In this document: in pieces, positions 8,427 through 14,793 of the stretch
How the letters are laid out: every line of letters starts with the position of its first letter
Position numbering within the stretch: the first letter of the stretch is position 1
Source of the DNA: an uncultured Gammaproteobacteria bacterium
GTDB lineage: Bacteria; Pseudomonadota; Gammaproteobacteria; Arenicellales; UBA868
Direction of reading: 5' to 3'
Assembly (NCBI GenBank): GCA_913051905.1
Contig: CAJXBY010000021.1
Coordinates: forward strand, 1-22,726
Length of the DNA: 22,726 nucleotides
Made by a program: the position numbers and the translations under genes
Notes under the pieces: generated by a model
The model's database searches: none
Seen by the model: only the letters and a program-made list of their open reading frames with translations
What the model was told of the DNA's origin: nothing

Positions 8427-8466
8427 GATCAGTGGCACCGGCTCATGCAATGGCCTCCTCGCGCAT

Positions 8467-8559
8467 TCAGCCACCCGCGATAGGTGCAGCAGAGGACAAG
8501 AGCGGATAGATACACCCCACCAGCGAAATAATCAATAGAATGACGATCGTAAACCGCAT
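8467..8559 (-). CDS. 30-residue lipoprotein-like or one-helix peptide
   Basis: A very short ORF encoding MRFTIVILLIISLVGCIYPL and ten more residues (LSSAAPIAGG). The hydrophobic stretch followed by L-V-G-C is a good lipobox, which would leave a mature peptide of only 15 residues; alternatively it is a simple membrane peptide. GGGAG lies 7 nt before the ATG, a good ribosome site. It sits within a run of small minus-strand genes. Too short for family recognition. Confidence 0.42.
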   Translation of the reverse strand: MRFTIVILLIISLVGCIYPLLSSAAPIAGG

Positions 8560-8640
8560 GATTTAGCTCCCAGGGTCTACTTCAGGCGACAGCGAGCGAT
8601 TGGCCGCAGGACCCGTGGATGTATCTCGCGCAGGTAGTAC

Positions 8641-8757
8641 CTATTTGACGTGGGGATCATCTTCGGAGCCTTTCCAGGCCATTTTCCACCCGACCCAGAA
8701 AACTGCAATACAGACAGCCAGTCCCAGAAAGGCAAATAAAAGATAACCGACCTTCAT
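8641..8757 (-). CDS. 38-residue single-helix membrane peptide
   Basis: Encodes MKVGYLLFAFLGLAVCIAVF, then WVGWKMAWKGSEDDPHVK: one membrane helix and a charged cytoplasmic-type tail. It is the first gene of the minus-strand group of small membrane genes, downstream of a plausible promoter (-35 TTGTCA, -10 TAATTT). Its size and layout recall small accessory subunits of respiratory complexes, but no specific family is recognised. The ribosome-binding sequence is weak. Confidence 0.48.
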   Translation of the reverse strand: MKVGYLLFAFLGLAVCIAVFWVGWKMAWKGSEDDPHVK

Positions 8758-8771
8758 AAGGACCCGATTTT

Positions 8772-8801
8772 AAATTATTTACGCCGGCAAGGCAGTGACA
8801 A
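8772..8801 (-). promoter_or_regulatory. Possible sigma70 promoter for the small membrane gene group
   Basis: On the minus strand TTGTCA (8801-8796) and TAATTT (8777-8772) are separated by 18 nt and lie just upstream of the ATG at 8757. The predicted start point would leave a leader of under 10 nt, which weakens the call. Confidence 0.3.
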
Positions 8802-8871
8802 TTTTTGTTGGAGAGAACCCTCAAGCGGATAAATGGGGTAGATTGCGGCACTAGGGAGAAGGAACCAGGAC

Positions 8872-8913
8872 ATGTCACTCAGCAATTCCCGACAAAGGAC
8901 CTGCCCGCGATGA
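8872..8913 (+). CDS. Possible 13-residue leader peptide upstream of the puuD-like gene
   Basis: A short ORF, MSLSNSRQRTCPR, has a better ribosome site (GGAGAAGGA, about 9 nt upstream) than the hydrolase gene that follows. Its TGA overlaps the hydrolase ATG at 8910 as ATGA. This is the geometry of translational coupling. It contains no run of regulatory codons that would suggest classic attenuation. It may be chance. Confidence 0.3.
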   Translation: MSLSNSRQRTCPR

Positions 8914-9665
8914 AAAGACGACCCTTGGTGGGTGTAACGGCCTGTCGTCGGCAGCTCGATCCCCATCCGTTCAACATTGTCGGACAAAAATATATCGACG
9001 GTGTTGTGAGCGGTGCCGATGCGATGCCGATGGTGATACCACCGCTGGCAGAGCGACTCGATACTGAGACGCTGCTGAACGCACTGGACGGTATCGTGTT
9101 GACCGGCAGTCCGTCCAACATCGAACCGCATCGATACGGAGGCAGCGAAAGGGACAGCGTTCCGCCGCATGACCCGCTGCGCGATGCCACCACCCTTGAT
9201 CTTCTCCGCAATGCAGTAGAACGCAGCGTCCCGCTGCTCGCGATTTGCCGCGGCTGCCAGGAGGTCAATGTCGCCTATGGCGGAACATTGCATGCGCAGC
9301 TGCAGCATGTCGAGGGTCTGGTCGAACACAAGGAGGACGACAGTCAGCCACTAGACGAGCAGTATGCACCGGCCCACGATATTGAACTCGCCCCCGACGG
9401 TGTACTTGCGGGCCTTGCCGACTCGACTAGCGTCGTGGTGAATTCACTGCACACCCAGGGGGTGGCCAAGCTGGGTCATGGTCTGGCTATTGAGGCCAGG
9501 GCGCCTGATGGATTGGTTGAAGCCTTCCGGGTTGCGGATTCGCCGGCATTTAGCCTCGCTGTGCAGTGGCATCCCGAGTGGAAGGTCACCGAGAATCCTT
9601 TTTATCACGCCATATTCCAGGCGTTTGGTAAAGCCTGCAGCGAACGGATGCGCAGCCGGGCGTGA
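8910..9665 (+). CDS. puuD: PuuD-like gamma-glutamyl-gamma-aminobutyrate hydrolase (class I glutamine amidotransferase fold)
   Basis: A 251-residue cytoplasmic hydrolase of the peptidase C26 family; E. coli PuuD, 254 aa, cleaves gamma-glutamyl-GABA to glutamate and GABA. The nucleophile elbow AICRGCQE gives Cys113, and QWHPEWK gives the His221/Glu223 dyad. The N-terminus RRPLVGVTACRR is the usual PuuD start, so I chose ATG 8910 over the longer frame from 8805, which has no conserved residues. It faces the microcompartment operon tail to tail with 35 nt between. Together with the glutamine-synthetase-like ligase it suggests turnover of gamma-glutamyl amides, possibly by releasing glutamate from dead-end amides. 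The actual substrate is unknown. Confidence 0.85.
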   Translation: MKRRPLVGVTACRRQLDPHPFNIVGQKYIDGVVSGADAMPMVIPPLAERLDTETLLNALDGIVLTGSPSNIEPHRYGGSERDSVPPHDPLRDATTLDLLRNAVERSVPLLAICRGCQEVNVAYGGTLHAQLQHVEGLVEHKEDDSQPLDEQYAPAHDIELAPDGVLAGLADSTSVVVNSLHTQGVAKLGHGLAIEARAPDGLVEAFRVADSPAFSLAVQWHPEWKVTENPFYHAIFQAFGKACSERMRSRA

Positions 9666-9700
9666 AACACCCGGGAGGGCGTTGTGGGGCGACTCATGGG

Positions 9701-10897
9701 TCAAGCAGTGTCAGCCGATAACCGGGCAGCGACCGAGCGGGCCGCCGCCTCCAGCTGTAACTGTTCCTCGGCGTTTAACGGCAGTTCGATGATCTCCTGA
9801 AGTCCACTCTGACCCAGCAGGCAGGGCACGCCGAGCACCACGTCGTGGATGCCGTACTCACCGGCCAGCATCACGGATACCGGCAGCGCGCCCGGTCGTG
9901 CGCCCCGTAGGGCATCCAGCACCTCACAGACGGCGTGTGCCGGTGCCAGCGTTGCAGAACCGGTCTTGCGCAAAGCGACGACCGACGCACCTCCATCGAT
10001 CGTGGTCTGAATACAGGCACGGATGTCCTCGTCGGATAAAAGGTCCGTAACCGGCCGGTCGCGTATGGTCGCGCTGGAGACGATGGGTACCATCTCGGCA
10101 CCGTGGCTGCCCAGGGTTTGTGCCTCCACATCAGCTACCGACACACCGGCTTTTTCTGCCAGCGCCCAGCGGAAACGGCCCGAATCCAGGGTCCCCGCCA
10201 TGCCCAGCACCCGCTGGCGAGGCAGGCCGCTGACTTCCTGGACGGTGGCCGTCATCTCGTCGAGAGGGTTGGTGACCACGATGATAATCGCCTCAGGCGC
10301 ATGGGTAACGATGGCCTCCGAGATCGACAGCATAATTCTCCGATTGATGCTCATCAGGTCGGTTCGGCTCATGCCGGGCGTCCGGGGACGACCGGCCGTG
10401 ACGACCACTACGTCTGCTTCTGCAATCTGTGCTAGATCCGTGCTGCCGGTGAACCGTGTACGACTGCGGCTGATGCCGGACGCGTGATTGAGATCCAGGG
10501 CTGTGGCCTCGGCGATCCCCGGGGCGACGTCGATCAGGACCACCTCCTCTGCTGCAGCACTATTGGCCGCCAGGTGGGCGATGTTCAGGCCCACACCACC
10601 AGCGCCGACCAGGGCAAGACGGGAGATTCTCGATGGCCGGCTGCCGGACCGTGGCGGTGGGGCGATCCACTTGGGACTGCGCCGATACAGGCCTCGCTGC
10701 AGAGCACGGGCACTGTCAGTACGCGGCAGAGTCGGGCGTTCCAGCGGCCCGTCGACGAGAGTAATGTTGATCCGTTCGGCGGTTTCCCGCGCCAGCACAG
10801 TGACGATGTCCCCGGGCCGGATCTCCAGGATCTGTCGGCCCCGGCGGCGGGCGTCAGCGACCTGCTCGGCGCCGATCACACGGGGGCTTCGCGTCAT
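9701..10897 (-). CDS. Malate-dehydrogenase-like enzyme with a BMC-type N-terminal extension
   Basis: A 398-residue protein. Residues about 92-395 are an LDH/MDH-fold dehydrogenase: GAGGVG (98-103), GRPRTPGMSR with Arg172 at the position that selects oxaloacetate in malate dehydrogenases (lactate dehydrogenases have Gln), VTNPLDEMT, the LDSGR Asp238/Arg241 relay and catalytic His265 in LGSHG. Residues 1-90 are extra. IGAEQVADARRRG..ILEIRPGDIVTVLARETA resembles the short domain seen at the ends of several BMC enzymes (for example EutQ/PduO-type), followed by a Pro/Arg-rich linker. It starts by ATGA overlap with the BMC-T gene and is last in the operon. Likely role (inference): re-oxidise NADH inside the shell. 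Confidence 0.83.
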   Translation of the reverse strand: MTRSPRVIGAEQVADARRRGRQILEIRPGDIVTVLARETAERINITLVDGPLERPTLPRTDSARALQRGLYRRSPKWIAPPPRSGSRPSRISRLALVGAGGVGLNIAHLAANSAAAEEVVLIDVAPGIAEATALDLNHASGISRSRTRFTGSTDLAQIAEADVVVVTAGRPRTPGMSRTDLMSINRRIMLSISEAIVTHAPEAIIIVVTNPLDEMTATVQEVSGLPRQRVLGMAGTLDSGRFRWALAEKAGVSVADVEAQTLGSHGAEMVPIVSSATIRDRPVTDLLSDEDIRACIQTTIDGGASVVALRKTGSATLAPAHAVCEVLDALRGARPGALPVSVMLAGEYGIHDVVLGVPCLLGQSGLQEIIELPLNAEEQLQLEAAARSVAARLSADTA

Positions 10898-11529
10898 TCT
10901 GCGGTCGTTTCGACGCCGTCGATCAGCCCGATGGCCGCGGTCGCGGCTTCAAGTGCGGTCTGTACCGAAGCCTCGCTTCCGGACATGAAAAACCGGCCGT
11001 AGCGACCGAGCGCGCGCACCTCGACGATATCGATCTCGGCCGCTTTTTCGGCCTCGTTGGCGGCAATGGAGATATAGGCGGCCGGGGAGCACTCGATGAT
11101 GCCCAATGTCTGGCCCGGCACGAGCAGGGAGCCGCTGGACCACTTGTTCAGTAATTGAGCCTGATAGGGCTCGACCGAAGTGATGATCTGGGTGGATTCG
11201 ACCCGTGGTTTGAGGCGTTGGGCCAGCGACACGCCCAATTCGCCCAGGATCGCATCCCGTGCGGCGGAGACTTCGGCATTGCTCGGTGAGCGGAGGATAA
11301 AAAAGCCGAATTCCCGCTCGACGATCTGTGATGTGGCTTCGACGCTCGAGGCCTTGAGGGCCTTGTCTACCAGCCTAAAGACCTCGTTGCCCGGAGAGAG
11401 TTCGCCAATCAGCACGGTGTCACCGGCGAGTGGAATGGACCCCTGTACAGTGGCGCCGTTGTAGGCGGCAAATTTCGGTTGCAGTCGGTCGATCTGCATT
11501 AGTGCCCGGATCGTGAGGTTCTGTTGCAT
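10894..11529 (-). CDS. BMC-T (tandem-domain) shell protein, EutL-like
   Basis: A 211-residue trimeric-type shell protein made of two BMC folds. Domain 1 is residues about 1-105 (MQIDRLQPKFAAYNG, LVDKALKASSV, IVEREFGFFIL). Domain 2 is about 110-205 (LGIIECSPAAYISIAANEAE, VEVRALGRYGRFFMSGSE). The order of elements and sequence feel closest to EutL-type permuted tandem proteins, but that sub-type call is by eye. Such trimers form pseudo-hexagonal tiles with larger, sometimes gated, pores. It lies 13 nt after the aldehyde dehydrogenase gene and overlaps the malate-dehydrogenase-like start by four nt. Confidence 0.85.
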   Translation of the reverse strand: MQQNLTIRALMQIDRLQPKFAAYNGATVQGSIPLAGDTVLIGELSPGNEVFRLVDKALKASSVEATSQIVEREFGFFILRSPSNAEVSAARDAILGELGVSLAQRLKPRVESTQIITSVEPYQAQLLNKWSSGSLLVPGQTLGIIECSPAAYISIAANEAEKAAEIDIVEVRALGRYGRFFMSGSEASVQTALEAATAAIGLIDGVETTAE

Positions 11530-11542
11530 GGTGATGCTCTAA

Positions 11543-12913
11543 TTAAAGATCGTAGATGTCCCGCCAGGGGCGGGATTCATAAGCGATTCGCTTGATATTG
11601 ATCAGGTGTAGTGCAGTGACGTTGTCCGAGACGATCGATCCGGATGCGGTGCCGGTGCCCAGCATAAAACTGGGCTCGAGATCGGTTGAAAAACCCATGC
11701 CGCCAGTAATGGCGGGTGTGTTCACCAGCAGCCGCCCAACCGGCAGTTGCCCGAACCGGGCTACGGTGTCCGGGTCATCACAATAAGCGACTGCCGTATG
11801 TCCCCAGCCGCCCAGCTGGACGACCTGCCGGCAAAGGTCATAACCGTTGTCCTCATCACGGGCTTCGTACCAGGCAAGCACAGGATTCAGTTTCTCCATC
11901 GATAACGGTATGTCCTGTCCGACCTCGGTCTGTTCTGACAGCAGTACTCGTGTATTCGGAGGAAGATCGATCTGCGCAGATTGCGCAAGGCTTTCTGCTG
12001 ACTGGCCAACGCTGTCTACTCGGATCGTAGATTCTTCGGAAAATATGACCTCGGCCAGACGGTCCGATTCTTCTCGAGTGCAGAAGTAGCCCCCTCTGGA
12101 CCTGATCTCATAACGCAGTTGCTGGGCAACGCTCTGGTCAGCAATCACTGACTGCTCGGACACACAGGCGGTTCCGTAGTCAAACGATTTAGAGACCATG
12201 ATCTGCTCAGCAATTTCATCGAGTTCACCGGATTTAGATTTATGTATATAAACGGGGACATTTCCCGGGCCGACTGCCAGCGTGGGTTTGCCGGAAGAGT
12301 AGGCAGCACGCACCATTGCGCTCCCACCGGTGGCCATGATCACCGATGTCCGCCGGTGGCGCATCAGCTCTGCGGTGCCCTCCAGCGTGACGTGCGGTAA
12401 GCACTGGATAAGGCCGTGTGGTGCGCCCAGCTGTTCGGCTGCCTGGGCCATGATCCGGGTGGTCTCAAGGCCACACTGCACGCCGCGCGGATGGGGTGCA
12501 CAAACGATCGCGTTACCGGCTTTGATCGCCGAAAGCACCTTATAAATGATGGTCGAGGTCGGGTTGGTGACGGGGATCAGTGCAGCGATCACCCCCATGG
12601 GTTCGCCAATGGCCGCGACTCGCGTGACTTCGTCCTGCCACAGCACGCCCAGGGTGCGCACATTGCGCAGCCAGTCCGCGACAGTCAGCGAATTGAAGAG
12701 ATTCTTAAGGCGCTTGTCTTCGGCGTTGCCGTAGCCGGTTTCCTCGGCCGCCATTGCGCCTAGCCGGGCGCTCTCTGGTTCGATCGCAGAAGCCATGGCC
12801 TGAACCATGTCGTCGATCAGTGAAACATCGGTTCCGCGGAACTTGCGAAACGCCTCCCAGGCTGATTCGGCGGCGCGCCGGGCTTCGTTGATGGAAAGGA
12901 GATCAGCGTCCAT
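11543..12913 (-). CDS. CoA-acylating aldehyde dehydrogenase (AdhE/EutE-type)
   Basis: A 456-residue enzyme predicted to convert an aldehyde, NAD+ and CoA to acyl-CoA and NADH. Visible motifs are VTNPTSTIIYK, APHPRG, MATGGSAMVRAAYSSGKP, VGPGNVPV and the nucleophile Cys250 in FDYGTACVSEQSV. By eye these match the aldehyde dehydrogenase half of AdhE better than PduP. The C-terminus SDNVTALHLINIKRIA is the usual family end. Neither terminus carries an obvious encapsulation helix, unlike EutE or PduP. Its ATG overlaps the upstream stop (TGATG). It is the core metabolosome enzyme of the operon and implies an aldehyde intermediate inside the shell. Confidence 0.9.
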   Translation of the reverse strand: MDADLLSINEARRAAESAWEAFRKFRGTDVSLIDDMVQAMASAIEPESARLGAMAAEETGYGNAEDKRLKNLFNSLTVADWLRNVRTLGVLWQDEVTRVAAIGEPMGVIAALIPVTNPTSTIIYKVLSAIKAGNAIVCAPHPRGVQCGLETTRIMAQAAEQLGAPHGLIQCLPHVTLEGTAELMRHRRTSVIMATGGSAMVRAAYSSGKPTLAVGPGNVPVYIHKSKSGELDEIAEQIMVSKSFDYGTACVSEQSVIADQSVAQQLRYEIRSRGGYFCTREESDRLAEVIFSEESTIRVDSVGQSAESLAQSAQIDLPPNTRVLLSEQTEVGQDIPLSMEKLNPVLAWYEARDEDNGYDLCRQVVQLGGWGHTAVAYCDDPDTVARFGQLPVGRLLVNTPAITGGMGFSTDLEPSFMLGTGTASGSIVSDNVTALHLINIKRIAYESRPWRDIYDL

Positions 12914-14100
12914 CAGCCTGCGACCGTCAGTTCGTCGAGTTGCCTGCGGACTTCATCTAGCTTGGCGCCGGCAAAACCCATGGTGTCCAGCCGTCGTCCC
13001 GCGTTCAGCAGGTCACCGCCGATGTTCTGGTGGGCCAGTTCAATCATCGCGGTCGTCGCGGGTACCGGAATACCGGCGACCTCAGCAGCTGATTTCAGCG
13101 GTACCAGTGAGCCCATCGTTGCGCAGCGGATCAGGTGGTCTGCCTGCTCGTGTGCCGGCAGCGGCCGGACGCCTTCCCCTGATAGGGTGCCGGCGAAGTG
13201 ATCCAGCCACTCGTCGGTACCGGGCAGGTTCCGGACCCCCCAGCGGGCGGCCACCGCCCGCCGCTCGGCAGCCAGCGCGGAGACGATCCGGGTGTGCCGG
13301 TCTCCGAGCAAGGTGCGGAAAACACGTCGTTCTGACAGCGGTTCGGCGCCGGGCGGCAGGTCTACCAGACCGTCGCCCAGAGCCGGACCACCCAGGGTCA
13401 GAGCGACTGTCTCGATTAGCCCGCTGGCATCACCCAGGCCGGAGTGCAGTACGCTGGCCACGGGGACCAGGTCCGGAATGAGGTTTTTAAGAGCGCGCAG
13501 TACCGTGCTGCGTCCGCTGGGCAGCACAGCCGCCGTCACCGGTCCGGACACGCTGAGGCGTAAAGTGGTGTCGCGCTCTTCAACCCAGAACGGCAGCGCC
13601 TGGAGTTCAACAATTGAGATGTCCGAGGTGTTGCCGCCCACCCGAAGGTACCAGGCGGTTTCGACAGCACCCAGAGTGCGGCCCGGAGCGATCACCACAG
13701 TCTGCTCGTCTCTCAGGTGACCGGCCAGGACCATGGCGTAGGTCCGCTGTTTGAGGACCGGGCCTGTAACGAAGATCGCGTCCGCAGCGATAACAGCTTC
13801 ATCTAGGCTGGATGTCAGATGAATCGAGGGGACATCTTCCTGACCGATCTGGTAGGTCCCAACGGGACCTGTGCCGCGTACAGTGATGGCACCACGCTCT
13901 CGCAGCGGCCTGAGATCGCCGGCGTAAGCAGAGAAGAGGGTGACCTCGCAGCCGGCAGCCAGACACAGACAGGCCAATGCACAGCCGTCGGCTCCTCCCC
14001 CAAGTACCGTGATACGCTGGAGCGGCTTGTCTTGGAGCGGCGTCACCGGCTGTGTCGCAGAAAGCGCGCTGACGACCTGCTGAATTTCAGTGGTGCTCAT
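12913..14100 (-). CDS. Opine-dehydrogenase-like NAD(P) oxidoreductase with probable encapsulation peptide
   Basis: A 395-residue protein. Residues 29-60 are a Rossmann start with GGGADG (34-39). The layout (N-terminal nucleotide domain, long C-terminal helical domain) and length match the NAD/NADP octopine/nopaline dehydrogenase family, which reversibly cleaves secondary amines of amino acids. Where canonical members have a catalytic His in a HP motif, this one appears to read Glu230-Thr (GLGDASGLIET), by my alignment. Residues 1-17 (MSTTEIQQVVSALSATQ) form a short amphipathic helix followed by a Pro-containing linker, the form of BMC encapsulation peptides. It lies between BMC-H and the aldehyde dehydrogenase. 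A 2-dehydropantoate-reductase-like enzyme is an alternative. Substrate unknown. Confidence 0.72.
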   Translation of the reverse strand: MSTTEIQQVVSALSATQPVTPLQDKPLQRITVLGGGADGCALACLCLAAGCEVTLFSAYAGDLRPLRERGAITVRGTGPVGTYQIGQEDVPSIHLTSSLDEAVIAADAIFVTGPVLKQRTYAMVLAGHLRDEQTVVIAPGRTLGAVETAWYLRVGGNTSDISIVELQALPFWVEERDTTLRLSVSGPVTAAVLPSGRSTVLRALKNLIPDLVPVASVLHSGLGDASGLIETVALTLGGPALGDGLVDLPPGAEPLSERRVFRTLLGDRHTRIVSALAAERRAVAARWGVRNLPGTDEWLDHFAGTLSGEGVRPLPAHEQADHLIRCATMGSLVPLKSAAEVAGIPVPATTAMIELAHQNIGGDLLNAGRRLDTMGFAGAKLDEVRRQLDELTVAG

Positions 14101-14146
14101 GAAGGCAAAATTCCCTAGCGCGGTCGGCGGTGACCGGCCTGCACAT

Positions 14147-14170
14147 CAGCCGGCGCTGCCCGACCGGCTG
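14147..14170 (-). other. Intra-operon RNA hairpin between BMC-H and the opine-dehydrogenase-like gene
   Basis: CAGCCGG (14147-14153) and CCGGCTG (14164-14170) can pair as a 7-bp stem with a 10-nt loop in the 86-nt gap between the two genes, the longest gap in this operon. No T-run follows, so it is not a standard terminator. It could be an RNA-processing or stability element that sets shell versus enzyme levels. Confidence 0.35.
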
Positions 14171-14186
14171 TAGAGGCATGAACGGA

Positions 14187-14483
14187 TCAGCCCAGCGAAG
14201 GTAACAGACCTTCGATCTCCGCGTCGGGTCGGGGAATCACATGTACAGCAACCAACTCGCCAACCTTGTTGGCGGCAACCGCACCGGCGTCGGTCGCCGC
14301 TTTGACCGCGCCGACTTCACCGCGTACCAGCACCGATACCAGACCGCCACCGGCTTTGACGTGGCCGATGATGCTCACGTTCGCAGCTTTGACCATAGCG
14401 TCGGCGGCTTCGATGGCCGCAACCACGCCCCGGGTCTCAATCATTCCCAGGGCGACGTGCCCCGGACTCAGTTTCTCTGCCAT
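14187..14483 (-). CDS. BMC-H hexameric microcompartment shell protein
   Basis: A 98-residue single-domain BMC protein. It contains [20 protein letters not shown], the central pore segment [43 protein letters not shown] and a C-terminal [11 protein letters not shown], the standard BMC-H order and length. The pore loop is KAGGG (residues 43-47), near the common KIGSG. It forms the hexagonal facets of the shell. A GAGGA site precedes the ATG. It follows BMC-P by 13 nt. Confidence 0.96.
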   Translation of the reverse strand: MAEKLSPGHVALGMIETRGVVAAIEAADAMVKAANVSIIGHVKAGGGLVSVLVRGEVGAVKAATDAGAVAANKVGELVAVHVIPRPDAEIEGLLPSLG

Positions 14484-14496
14484 AGTGTGGTCCTCG

Positions 14497-14793
14497 TTAG
14501 TCAGTTCCGGCCTGGTAAGTGGGTTGGTTGTTCACCGTGATCTCATCGATGATCATCACGGCAGTGTCGTCGGTCGGTACCCCGCTGGTCTCGGAGGGGA
14601 CCCGCGCTGCGGAGCCTCTGGCCAGCAGCACTCTGTCACCGAGCCCAGCACCACAGATATCGGTGACCACCTGGCTGGGCTCCAGAATCACATCGTTGGT
14701 GTCAACTACGTCAACCACAAGCAGTTTCTGCCCTGTCAATCGACCGTCCTTGACCGTGCCGGACACCGAACCGGTGACACGAGCGATTCGCAT
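14497..14793 (-). CDS. BMC-P pentameric vertex protein (EutN/CcmL family)
   Basis: A 98-residue EutN/CcmL-type protein that caps shell vertices. It starts [21 protein letters not shown], followed by [38 protein letters not shown], and [13 protein letters not shown]; the GAGxGDxVLxxxGSxAR segment is diagnostic. The start codon overlaps the ligase stop by one nt (TGATG), so the two are translationally coupled. Only one BMC-P gene is present in the window. Confidence 0.96.
   Translation of the reverse strand: MRIARVTGSVSGTVKDGRLTGQKLLVVDVVDTNDVILEPSQVVTDICGAGLGDRVLLARGSAARVPSETSGVPTDDTAVMIIDEITVNNQPTYQAGTD

Noticed and set aside
8657..8878. Minus-strand frame of 73 codons overlapping the 38-residue peptide gene
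   Set aside because: The alternative frame at 8641-8757 gives a clean membrane helix and charged tail, while this one gives no sensible protein.
8805..8909. Extended N-terminus for the PuuD-like gene from a TTG at 8805
   Set aside because: The extra 35 residues look unlike the family, and the conserved protein begins at the ATG at 8910.
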